From Seiridium cupressi (Eukaryota > Ascomycota > Sordariomycetes > Amphisphaeriales > Sporocadaceae), in assembly GCA_036674765.1 (NCBI GenBank), contig JARVKI010000149.1, positions 1-64,000 of the forward strand: 64,000 nt of DNA. Direction: 5' to 3'. The notes beneath the pieces are model-generated. The model was given only the letters and a program-made list of their open reading frames with translations, did not search any database and had not been told where the DNA came from. This document shows positions 1 through 12,900 of this stretch, piece by piece; within the stretch, counting starts at the first letter, position 1; the number at the start of each line of letters is the position of its first letter. The translations under genes and the position numbers were made by a program.

Positions 1-73
<73 letters not shown>
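1..73. repeat. 73-base homopolymer C run
   Basis: The window opens with 73 consecutive C residues before normal complex sequence begins. It is not a fungal telomere, whose C-rich strand would read CCCTAA. A run this long is atypical of fungal chromosomes and sits exactly at the edge, so a contig-end or poly-G sequencing artefact is the likeliest explanation. Confidence 0.9.
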
Positions 74-75
<2 letters not shown>

Positions 76-297
76 GTCGTGAAGTTCGGCTCCTACATTG
101 GGAAAAGTATGCGGGTCTTTCTGTAGAAATGCCGTTGTCTGGTGCTTTATAGCCACTTTGATCCGTGGCTTGGGCCAAAGGAGTTTGGTAGTCCTAGGAA
201 TCTACCCGTCTATTCTTGCGTGATTCCCGAATCAATAACGCCCTACCGAATGTGACTATTGCATAGCTTTTTCGTGGCGCATCTTTCGATGTCGTCT

Positions 298-742
298 TCA
301 TGGCGCAGAGACGAACGCCCTCATGGCCTGGACCGCATCACCATCATGTGCTTTCAGTAACTCAGTCGCCCGCGGCTTTGTGAGGTCCAATTCGTCGACC
401 TGCAAGACACGAGGTTAGCCCCTTCTCCGTGCTCTGGTCTCGGCGGCCCCTGCGTGACACGCTCTCGCGTCAACTTACCAACAGCGCAACGTCAGCAGCA
501 TCAACCTTGACCTTCTTAACCTCCGTCTTGGCGGCCCCGGCACCGCTGCCGCCCAAGCTCTTCATGGCTTGGTTCACGGCGTCCTGGTCAACCTGTGCCG
601 AACTCGTCTCATCGTCGTTGGCATCGAGCCGCGACATGGCAGCGGCGGCCTTGCGGTCCTCGGCCGACTTAGCCTGCACTTCGTCCTCGACATCGCCGGC
701 CGTTGCGCCCTCGACAACGCTGGGGGGTTGAGGCTCAGCCAT
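298..742 (-). CDS. HYPK-like UBA-domain protein (NatA regulator / NAC-alpha-like)
   Basis: Two exons, 742-479 and 399-298, are joined by a 79-nt phase-0 intron with donor GTAAGT and acceptor TTGCAG, giving about 121 residues. The N-terminal half is acidic and charged. The C-terminal half reads ADVALL then VDELDLTKPRATELLKAHDG and ends VSAP, which is the three-helix UBA fold of HYPK and of the NAC alpha C-terminus. Its length matches HYPK (about 120-130 aa). HYPK proteins bind the ribosome-associated NatA N-terminal acetyltransferase and act in nascent-chain handling in the cytosol; that role is inferred by family. The ATG at 742 is the first in frame. The gene is divergent from the DAHP synthase gene. 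Confidence 0.85.
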
Positions 743-1217
743 GGCGTGTTGACGGGAGCTCCTGGATAAGCTTTGGGGCGTAGGTTGGACCGAAGGAGTC
801 CTGCAGAAGGTAAGACGAATTACTGTAGGCCAATGGCAAGGTGCGTGCCTGGATTCGAGCTCTAGGGCTTTTGTGAGCTGCGAGCAAAAGTCGGGACGAG
901 ACGAGCGCCAACCTAGCGGCGGTCATGGTGGGGCTTACTGTGGTACGGCTTTAGCTTACTAGGCGGGGCACGCACACAAAGGACGGACGAAGGCGGCACG
1001 CACGGCTGATGTCACCGGGGGGCCAGTACCGACCAGGGTGCCGACATTACGCTACATTAAGCGTACACCAACTAACTTTCGAGCGCCTAGGCATGCCAGT
1101 GGTGGTAAAAATACATTGTGTCCCATCCTTCGTGGTAGGGGTCACAGTGCCTGTTGAGCTCGCTAGGACAGATTGACTTACTGTGTGCCCACATACTCGT
1201 CTTCAGTCCTTGAACAT

Positions 1218-1224
1218 TGACTCA
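1218..1224 (+). promoter_or_regulatory. GCN4/CPC1-type site TGACTCA
   Basis: A perfect TGACTCA lies about 355 bp upstream of the DAHP synthase ATG. This is the core bound by Gcn4/CPC1/CpcA bZIP activators of amino-acid biosynthesis genes, and DAHP synthase is a classic general-control target. Function is inferred from motif and position. Confidence 0.55.
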
Positions 1225-1352
1225 TCAGCTTCTTCTGGTTTGTTTTATATTGACTTCAAATTCCAAGATTTGCGCCCCGACTCGGTTCTGTAGTCATTGT
1301 ACCTTCTACGACAAGCCCAGGTAATTCGTTCCTGGCTCACGAAAGCTTCTTC

Positions 1353-1359
1353 GAGTCAT
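1353..1359 (-). promoter_or_regulatory. GCN4/CPC1-type half-site ATGACTC
   Basis: The plus strand reads GAGTCAT, which is ATGACTC on the minus strand. It is a second general-control-like element, 218 bp upstream of the DAHP synthase ATG. A pair of such sites is more persuasive than one alone. Confidence 0.45.
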
Positions 1360-1576
1360 AAAGTGTCGATTCTACTTATTGCGCTTCCTTCTTGTATAAT
1401 TTCTCCACAAATTCGAGAGAAAGTTGTTTGTTGATCAAGCGAGTGCACCATAAAAAAGTGCTGCCATTTTCTCGCACACGTGCCAGCATCGAGGAAATTG
1501 CGGCCACGCTGGGTTGCTTCCTCTTTCACTCATTCCCTCGAACTTGAGAGCTAGGACGATCACCAGGAAACAGAAA

Positions 1577-3083
1577 ATGGCATCATCAACCCACAGCGTC
1601 GCGGCCACTAATGGCTACGCCAATGGAGCCACGGCCGGCGACTGGGCGCCAGAATCCTGGAGGGAGAAGCCGATCAAGCAATGCCCCGATTATCCAGACA
1701 TCAAGGCGTTACGGAGGGCGACCGGCGAGCTGAACCAACTACCTCCCATTGTGCACCCCCACGAGATCAACAAGCTCAAGCAGAGTCTCAAGGAGGTCGC
1801 TGAGGGAAAGGCTTTCTTGCTGCAGGGAGGAGACTGCGCCGAACTGTTCGACTACTGCCGCCAAGACACCATCGAGTCCAAGATCAAGCTTCTGCTGCAA
1901 ATGAGCTTGGTCCTGATCAGGGGCACCAACCGAAAAGTCGTGAGGATTGGTCGGATGGCTGGCCAGTATGCCAAGCCCAGATCTAGCCCCATGGAGACAG
2001 TCAATGGGCTGCAGGTCCCGTCTTTCCGAGGTGATATTCTGAATGGCTTCAAGCTCGAGGATAGGGAATTAGACCCCCAAAGACTGGTCAAGTGCGGCGG
2101 CCCGACATGATTACACGTCTTGGACAATTAGACTAACGATATACTCAAGGGCGTACAATTACTCGGCAGCGACACTCAACTACATCAGAGCTGCAATCTC
2201 TTCCGGAATTGCCGATCTCCATCGGCCCCTGAACTGGGAGCTGGGCCATGTGAAGGACTCAGAACTGAAGGCCAAGTACTTTGAATCCGTCAACTTCATC
2301 ACGGACGCTCTCCGCTTCATGCGCACTATTGGCGCGGACAAGGCGCGAGATCTCGAAACTGTAGAGGTCTACACCAGCCACGAGGGTCTGCTTCTGGAGT
2401 ATGAGCAGAGCCTTACTCGACTGCTGGCGAACCCCAGATACCCTGCCGAGGGGGAGACACAACGCTTCGAGTACTATGACACATCTGCTCATTTCATCTG
2501 GATTGGTGACCGCACCCGCCAGATCGACCACGCCCACGTCGAGTTCTTCCGCGGCATTGCGAATCCCATTGGTATCAAGGTCGGCCCAACGACGCCTGTT
2601 TCCGACCTACTGGAGCTCCTACGTACCCTAAACCCCACCCGCGAGGTTGGCAAGATCACGTTGATTACCCGATACGGCGCCGCCAAAGTCCGCGAACTCC
2701 TGCCGGGACATATTCGCGCCGTTGAGGGCAGCGAGTACAAGCAGACAGTGATCTGGCAATGCGACCCCATGCATGGCAACACGCGGTCGACGGGTTCGGG
2801 CATCAAGACGCGCCGCTTCGACGATATCTTTACAGAGCTTCAGGAGACGCTCGCGGTCCACAAGGAGGAAGGCAGCTACCTCGGCGGGATGCACTTGGAG
2901 CTGACCGGCGACGCCGTGACTGAGTGCACGGGTGGAAGCCAGAACCTGGATGAGGATGACTTGTCTACCAACTACACCAGTTTCTGCGACCCTCGACTCA
3001 ATGAGAAGCAGGCGCTCGAGATGGCATTCCTCGTGGCCGATCATTACCTGCAAGAGAGGCAGGAGACCAACGGGCAGAATTGA
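1577..3083 (+). CDS. aro-8: Class II 3-deoxy-D-arabino-heptulosonate-7-phosphate (DAHP) synthase
   Basis: Two exons, 1577-2091 and 2150-3083, are separated by a 58-nt intron with a GACTAAC branch point, giving 482 residues. The enzyme condenses phosphoenolpyruvate with erythrose 4-phosphate, the first step of the shikimate pathway, in the cytosol. It is the plant/bacterial type II fold, not the Aro3/Aro4 type. Visible metal and active-site motifs are GGDCAE (residues 84-89, Cys metal ligand), GRMAGQYAKPRS, CDPMHGNT, GGMHLELTGD with TECTGG, and DPRLN near the C-terminus. The first ATG of the conserved frame follows a pyrimidine-rich leader. The symbol follows the Neurospora Trp-sensitive enzyme, which belongs to this class. 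Upstream CPC1-type sites fit cross-pathway control. Confidence 0.95.
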
Positions 3084-3797
3084 TAAGTGGAAGACTCTGG
3101 CGAGTGCATGCAGTAGTAGTAAGTGTGAATTTATGCGGAGCATTGGGCGCTAGGAATGTTACGGCCAAAAGTTATGGGATATGGAAAGGGTTCTTTCTCC
3201 GTGGGCAAAATGGTTCTAGTTGAGTACATGTAGTATTTCTCATTTCCGGTCGCAATTGGGACAACCCAGCCAAAATTTACATGGCTCGCATTCCCTCTCA
3301 GAGAGTAGCATCTAGGTTAGAGGCACAATTCTATTTCCGCCTCCTCAAGCGCTGTCGAGATGACCAAGTTGCGCGGTGATTTGTTTGCGAGGTTGATAAA
3401 ACAAGGAGAAACGTGTGTGCTAGCTGTTGGAAGGGTTAACCTACATCAATAGCATATCTAGAGAAAATCTATGGGACACCAGATACTCGAAAGTACCAGG
3501 AGTAAAGAATGTTCCTGTCGTTACCCTCACGTACTGGCATAATCCGCCGACGCCAGATTTTGTGGCTTGTTACATTAATCTCAGGAGCGACCCTTGTGAA
3601 GTTTGCCGGGAGGAAGGCTAGAACGTTCCTGTTGCCCCGAGTAGAACGTGGAGGGCCATCTCGTGGGCTTTTGTGGGTTTGGGATTTTTTAAAAATAATT
3701 CCTCCGCGTACAACTAGGATCACGTCCCTGTAAATGGTTTCCGTGGCGAGCACGTAGAACTTTACAGCCTGCCTCCTCTCATCGGCCCGTTGTGGAG
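3084..3797. other. Convergent intergenic region
   Basis: About 700 bp lie between the ends of the DAHP synthase and epimerase genes. It must hold both 3' UTRs. Only short shadow ORFs without homology or splice support were seen. Confidence 0.6.
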
Positions 3798-6099
<2,302 letters not shown>

Positions 6100-9000
6100 C
6101 TAGTTCCGGCCCCGGAACTCGGCGCCGTACAGCTCCCGCTTTATATCCATGAATATGTCCTCCACCTGATTGACCTCATCTCGTGACAAAGCTGCTGTGC
6201 GCAGCTCTGCGATTCCGCTTCTGAAAGCTTCCATAATCTTCTCCAACGACGGCCTTCCGGGTTCAGAGGAGGGCACTACCTCCTCTGCAGTAGCGAGAGC
6301 AACCATCGAGTCTTGATTTGCCTTGCCTTGTCTTCCTTCTTCCTCTGTGGGCGCCAACTCCATGTCGGTGTCAACGTCTGTTCGTATGGGCCCTGATCCT
6401 TCCACTTCGTCGGCTGGAGCTGCAACCAGAGATCCCTGGATCTTCAGTCCCACTTCAGTATTCTGAGAGGCTTCCTGTACAATCTGCAGGTTCACAGCCT
6501 CGGACTCGTCCATCGAGGTATCTGCAGAGACAGACGCTTGAGCCGCAGAGTGCCTGATCATCGTTCTGATCCTGGCTATAAGATTCTTGCAAGGAGCTTG
6601 TCCGTTGTTCTTCGCCAGAAATTTCGGATCGCACCAACGAGTCGTCTAGGTTCACGGTCAGCTGCTGTCTCAGCCATGATAGAAGACATTGAGGGCTTAC
6701 CGTCATTGCCTTGGAGAAGCTGGCTATCAGGCTCTGAACCAACGTCTCCGTCATGCTCTTGGCTGTGCCTGCGCTTCTTGCTACCAGATTCTTGCAATGT
6801 CCCAGCAACCCGCTTTCGCTTCCTCCTCGACTTTTTGCTGGGTTCTTGTGACGATACATCTTCTGCGGGGACTGGGGGTAGCGATGGCGACGAAGACCAT
6901 CCAAGTTTGGATCTCGTCGATCGTTTGAATGATTTGCTTGACCCGGTGTTTACAGTGATGCAATCCAAGACGGGAGATCCATTTGGTTTCTTTGAGGACC
7001 TGACTTGTTCATCCTGCTTGGCAGGCTCTTCTGACGGGTTTGTTGCGAGACGATCGCACTTGCGCGAGTCAAGCTCCACGACCAGACGCAGAAGACTGCG
7101 CTCGTCGACGTCGCTGGCATCGAAGGAGCGGTCCTTCGGCTCAGGGGCCTCTCCTATATGCACAGGCGCAGATTGCGCAGCTCTGGCAAGGGCTCGTCGA
7201 GCTCGTGGAGTGTGAGGAGCTGGGCTGGTCAGCGCGTCAACGAAGACCTCAGTGTCCGATTTGGGAGTCTCCTGTGCTTTTATACCGCGAGCGTTTGGTG
7301 GCGTGCTTGGCCCCTTGGTAATAGGTGGTAGGACAGGCTCCACTTCGCCCATAGTAACGTCGTGTCCCTCATCTTCGACATCCGCATGCTCCCCTTCATC
7401 ATCGGACAAGCCAGTCCCACGCTGGGAAAACACTTCCATCACAGTTTTTCCCCCACCTGTTGCCCCAGTATCGCCGGGGGCTGCAATTGTCTGTTTTTCT
7501 GAGAGTACTGGCCGATCAAGCCGCGGCGAGCCTGAAATGGGCGATGAGGTGAACTGCCAGTCGTCCAAAACGCTACTACTGCTAGACAGTGGCTTGTTGA
7601 TCTCAGGGACAAGCGGGTAGCGACGGGGATCTGGTGGTGACGACGGAATATCATCTGTCATTTCATGATCGTTGTCATCAATGAGTGGAGCTTGACCTCG
7701 TCGGGGGGTTGGTGTAGACGACACATAATCGTCAAAGCTGCGATGCGATTTGGGTGTAGTCACTCTATCAGGTCCCGGTACCTTGGTAGCGCTTGCCTCT
7801 ACGATTCTCTGCTGGTCACTATTGTTCCTTTCAATGCTAGAGCGAATCTCGGGAAACAGGGCAGTGTTGCCTTGCTGTCTCTCTCTGACCTCTTTCTGTC
7901 GCTCGGTCAGGACCTGTGATTCCTCGATAGCGTGGATGGGGGACGATGATGCGATTGCAGCAAACTGGATCTGTGAGTTGTCGTGTCTTAGTCTCGGCGT
8001 TGCACCACGTCTAGCCGCCTTGAGGCGCGCAGTGTCTGGAGTAGTGTTCACTGGGCGTTGACTTGATATAGCGAGCTTGACGGATCCTGGAGTGTTTGAC
8101 TTTGAACGTCTGGTTGATGATGGCTTATCCGGTTGCGGCGTAGTCGTCAAGGTCGGTCTAACGGCAGATGCCGGGGGATCGATATCATCTTGGGAATCAA
8201 CAAACATTGGCTGTTGGCCAGTAAGTTCGACATTAGAAAGGTCGAGACCAGGCAAGACAATATCCACGTAGCTTCGTAATGACAAAAGGACAGCCTTCAG
8301 TCTGTCAGGGTATTGGATTTCATCTGCTTGCTCAAATGCCCGGTTCCACATCACACAGACAGTATTCACAATATGCCTATGCTTGCTTTCGAAAGCAGAA
8401 CATAGTAGCGGCTCGATGGTGTCAAGTTGAACTTGCTCCAGATTGTCTGCCTCTATGAAGACGTTGCAAATGCGAGTCCACAAGAGTTTGACCTAATTCG
8501 AGTTAGCGAAAATCATACCGAACACAGGCGAGAGCGCCGAATGTACGTACAGCTTCAGATACACCAGCAGATTGCCGGCTATTGTATCTTCCATCTTCAT
8601 CTTGGATCCAGATTCCTATGCTGTTCTGCAGGATCACCATCACCTTGAAAACCAAGAGCTGATTACACCTAGTAAGGAAACCAGCGATCTCGGTCAGCAG
8701 AAGAACCACTATATCTCCTGTTTCAAACTCAAGATAACGCTCATACGAGGCGGTGAGGAGTTGGTTCATGAGCTTATACAAACTGTCATAGGTATCAAAC
8801 GTTGCCGATCGTGATCCAGATATCGTAGTTCCCCAGAGCCGGCAACGAGCAGATTCAACTGCTTGACGATCACGTGGCTGTCTGGCACTCGATATCAACG
8901 CGATGCCAGCTCGAAAGAGGCTAAGTATGTTTTGAGACTCGAAATTGTTGGCCAAAATGTGCAACACGTTCTTAGCCAACGGCTCGATGACCGCTATCGC

Positions 9001-11595
9001 ACAGCCAGCTTCCCCACTCTCGTCGCTCGCTCGTGCTACTAGATTTTGGAAAAGGGATTGCCAGTGTGCCCAGGGAAGCTCAGGTGTTGACCGGAGACCC
9101 CGTTCTAGATGCTTGATGATCTCACGGTACTCATGGCCAATCGGCGGCTGACTAGTAGAGGTGGTAGACGAATGGCTCGTTTGGCTGCTTTCTAGGGAAT
9201 CGCCTAGGACCTCGGCAATGACGAGCCAAGGCCCATAAGGCGCCAGTGTATCCATCGGAAGCGATTGCATCAGCTCATGAGCCAGGTCTACCTTGGCCTT
9301 ATGGGGTTTAGAGGCCAGAAAAGGAGCAAGAGTGCTTCGAAGCAGATTTGCAAGGCCATCATCATCCCTGAGCCCGGGAGGGAGAGATGAGAGTATGGAG
9401 AAGAGATGATGTAGTGGTGTTTGGGTTACCCCCTGAGCTTTGCCTGGGCGATGCGAAGGTGTCGCCACGGGCACGAATGTGTTCTGTTTGCCCACGGAAA
9501 GTTGCTTTTCTGTGAAGGGCAAGAGGCCCAACGAACTGATCATGGTCGAGAGAAATGAACCGGTTGCTTCGTAGAACTGTCGCGAAGCTTTGTTGCCCGC
9601 GGTGTGGTTAGAAATACCTCGAGACCATACACGGAGAAGGAACGTAAGGGCATGCGCCATGAAGACGGCCGTGTCCGTTGAGACCTTCACTTCCTTACTT
9701 GCAGCAAACGCAACAGTGCCGACAAGGGTTTGCCAGAGCTTAGCTGTAGCAGACCCGGTGTCGGCGAGGTCTAGATAGGTTTTCAGGAGAATAGGCTCAA
9801 CGACGGAAAAGATCTTCGAGGCATTCCGCCTGACCCATTTGGGATCCAAAGCGGGTAGTTCATCTGTCTTGACCAGAGGTGAGTCTGCAATGTGGTCCTC
9901 CTTCCATATCCTCGGCGTCGTTGAGTTGAACAGAGCTGTCAAGATCTGGGTAGCCTGAGGTATCTGGCTTTGCCAAACAGATGGCGTTCGGTCCGGTGAC
10001 TTCGGACTCAGCTCTGGGCTGACCATCGTGGCCATTAATTGGGGCACACAGGAATCCCAAAAGCTGCTGGTGTGATCTGCGCCAGTATTGGGTTTGAAGG
10101 CATAATAGTAGAGATTACAAAGACTGCCAACGACAACCCTTCGTAGCTCTTCAGGCAACCTTTTCCGTCTTAATTGGCTTTCATACGGCTGGCGGATTGT
10201 TGCGATTATTTTCGAGAAGGACTGGTGGTTGAGCTGCGTGCAATATACAAGGCGGTTCCAAGCATAATTGGCCTCAAATTTGGTCTGTAGATCGGCGTTG
10301 TTGAAGCACATCTGAATGATCTCGAGCCATGGGCCAAAAAAGTCCCATTTGGTGACAGGGTATCTGAGCAGAAGGATTATAACACTCCAAATCTGAGGAA
10401 CCGCCATAGAGTCGTTATTGTCTTTCGACTTTGCCATGACCTTTAACCTCCCAGCATAGTATTGGATGTATTTTGTGTCATCCATCGTAAGCTCCAGGAT
10501 CTCCATGACTCGCTTGGACAGCTGCTTCTCTTTGGCGATAGAAAAGCTGGCTTCCAAACCCAGAGCAACAGCAGTGGCGCGAATCTCCTTGATGCTGCTC
10601 AGCATGTCGGTGAAGAGGTCCAAAAGCCAGTCCGAATGCGTCACCATATGAGCCTTGGACTGCTTGATCAACCTGCGATAGATGAGAAGTCGAGACATGA
10701 TAATGCTTTTCCCCTTCAAATGTTCCTCTATGCGATGAAGGGATGAAACCAGGCGGCCGACCCGATCTGCAGTCATGACCTTGGGGGTAAAGTCTTGCGA
10801 TGCAACAACCTGCATCAGGTGTCTCACGACATCTTTGGGTGCCGTAGTATCATCAAAGGTCCGAATGCAATGGTCTATGATAAAAACGCCAAATTCGCTG
10901 GATATCGTCGAGGCAATAGCTGGGAAGCTGAGGAAGGTGATGAGCAGTGTTGAAGCATGGTTGGAGAGAGACGAGTCGAGCTCGCCCGTTTCTTCAGACA
11001 TCGCTGACACATCGCGTTGGATGAACTGGGTGAATAGACTCATCTTATCTTGCAGAGCGATGCGGTCAGGCAGGTTGTTCGAAGTCTTTAGGGCGCGAAC
11101 GAGAACCGAGTAGGCATCCAGCTTGGAGGCCCGATCAGCCCCAGCAAGCTGCTTTGTGGTCGATTCCAGCATTGTGATGATGCTGGCATGTCTGGTTGCT
11201 TCGTCGGTGGCGCCAGACGAATCTAAAGGGTTGGGAACGGCCGGAGGAGAAGGTTTGAGAATGGACTTGAGCGGTCCCGAGAGGCTCCTCGTCGAGGACG
11301 CGGAAGCAGGTGTCGGTTGTTTCCGCGTGCCCTTGACGTATGTCGGGGCGTCGCAGTATTCAGTCTGACTGGAGAATCCAACCCTCTTCCGAGCTCTTCG
11401 TGAGAGCGGATCAGACAGGTCAGATGAATACGGCGAGTAGTCCGGGGGCGTTTGTAGACTTCGTCTCGGGTTGAGGGACGGGCGAGCTAGGAGCTGCTTC
11501 TGCTTCTCGGCCTCTAGTGACTTCTCTCGCGGGGGCGTCGGTGGTCGAGGGGGCAATGCCTCTAGACTGCTGGTGACAACCACTTCCGATACCAT
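6100..11595 (-). CDS. rif1: Rif1 telomere/replication-timing regulator
   Basis: Three exons, 11595-8551, 8492-6701 and about 6575-6100, give about 1770 residues. Intron 1 is a clean 58-nt intron with a CTAAC branch. Intron 2 has donor GTAAGC at 6700, and either the acceptor at 6576 or the one at 6522 restores the frame. The Rif1 N-terminal HEAT-like domain spans roughly residues 130-500, followed by more helical repeats and a long polar, basic, S/T-rich tail. Before the domain lie PPRPPTPPRE, an RVGF motif (residues 71-74) and a SILK motif (111-114), the two PP1-docking motifs of yeast Rif1. Rif1 recruits PP1 to limit origin firing and controls telomere length and repair in the nucleus. ATG 11595 is the first ATG of the frame. 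The C-terminal block (LRTAALSRDEVNQVEDIFMD) looks conserved, supporting exon 3. Confidence 0.88.
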
Positions 11596-12900
11596 GACTG
11601 CAAGTCGCTGCTTCAAGACCTGCAAGCCCTCGGCTCGAGGCTTTTGTTTAGATGCCAGTGTGCATGTGGCAGGTGTCAGTGATCGTGCGTCGGGACCAAA
11701 CGATTGAACCAAGGCAAGTAATGTTGAGTTAAGTCAAGGAAAGTGAAGCGCAATAAATCACAAACAACCAATTGGGCGGCAGTGCAGTCAGGCAAAGAGC
11801 GTAAGGTTGAGAGTAGGTAGCTGGGGAAGCTCTCAATCAAAATGTCCCCGATTCGGGGTCGAGAGAACGCGTCGGGCCACGGCGAACGCGGCGCGTCTTT
11901 GCAAGCCTGAACCGTGTCTAATTGATTTTTCCTCTACCAACCTCCCATCAGGTGGGGCCTCTCCCAGGCGCGTTCGCCAGGGCCGTCCGCGACAGTGGAT
12001 TGCACCGCCCAGCGTCAGTGCGCCTTATTCCCCGGCGCCACGATGCGGAGAAGTGCAGTGCAGGGCCCCACTGTATGGCGAAAAGCTGCGCTCAGGTGAT
12101 GGTAGTCGCTCACCTGGCAGCCCGGGGTGCAATTGAGGAGTGCATGCGATTCTGGCGCTCGACCGAGCTCCAGCTGCACGTACATACCTTACTTTGGGGT
12201 AGCCATTTCACCCTTCGTGTTACTGTTGCGTCGAATTTGCGCTTGCACCTCAGCTTGCATTGCACTCCTTGCCTCATCTGGTTACCCGCTCTTGCATTGC
12301 GCGTACCGCTCCAGAGGACGATCACCACCGTGTAAGTCCATCGCATATCACTGCATCCAGATATTGTCCATCACCTGGGAAACTGGTCAGCCGGTATCCT
12401 ATCGGAGGTAGCACAGGCTTTGGCCTCTTTCAACGCAACTGCTTACACGCAAGCTGCTGAGGTCAGACCTCAGTCAGATACAAGCTTTCCGCCATCAGGG
12501 TACGTTTGCGGCTCTGGGTGAATTTTGCCGTTCGATACCAGTTTAGCCCCTTCCGGTGCTCTCCAGCTATCGTGGCTTGCACACTGAATTGAGTACCATG
12601 GCGATCCCACCTCATCGCTGAAGCTGTCCTTCCCATCGTCCAGTCCTTCCAATACGCTGGCTGCCACTTTGGCCGCCTTGCGCTGTACAGTCTCTCATCT
12701 CATTGCACTTTGGTCCGCACTCTCCATGACCCACGACATCTATCCGTTGTTCCCTGTCGTGACTCTATCTCACGATGCCTCAGCAGAATTCCTCTCGCGG
12801 GAGACCCCACCGTCTCAAGAGGTTCTTTTCGTCTCCAGCTTCGACTTCGAGCGGCCGCCAAGCAAGCTTCATTACGAAGCCCACGGTTGCGCAAGTCGAG
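11596..12900. promoter_or_regulatory. Divergent promoter region between rif1 and RIC8
   Basis: About 1.3 kb lie between head-to-head starts. An ACGCGT element (11867-11872) sits in a GC-rich patch on the rif1 side. Short ORFs near 12.1-12.7 kb have no homology. An in-frame ATG at 12775 could extend RIC8 by 42 residues but encodes low-complexity basic sequence. Confidence 0.5.
11867..11872. promoter_or_regulatory. MCB-type element ACGCGT
   Basis: A palindromic ACGCGT lies 272 bp upstream of the rif1 start. It is the core of the MBF-bound MluI cell-cycle box that drives G1/S genes in fungi. One copy in GC-rich DNA can occur by chance, so this is suggestive only. Confidence 0.3.

Larger units (their letters stand above)
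743..1576. promoter_or_regulatory. Divergent promoter region between HYPK-like gene and DAHP synthase
   Basis: This 834-bp non-coding stretch separates two head-to-head genes and must hold both promoters. It contains two GCN4/CPC1-type elements listed separately. The last 200 bp before the DAHP synthase start are pyrimidine-rich, as is common in ascomycete leaders. No convincing ORF was seen. Confidence 0.6.

Noticed and set aside
6538..7215. Plus-strand ORF of 225 codons opposite rif1
   Set aside because: It is antisense to the low-complexity C-terminal half of Rif1, with Ser/Arg-rich composition expected for such a shadow.
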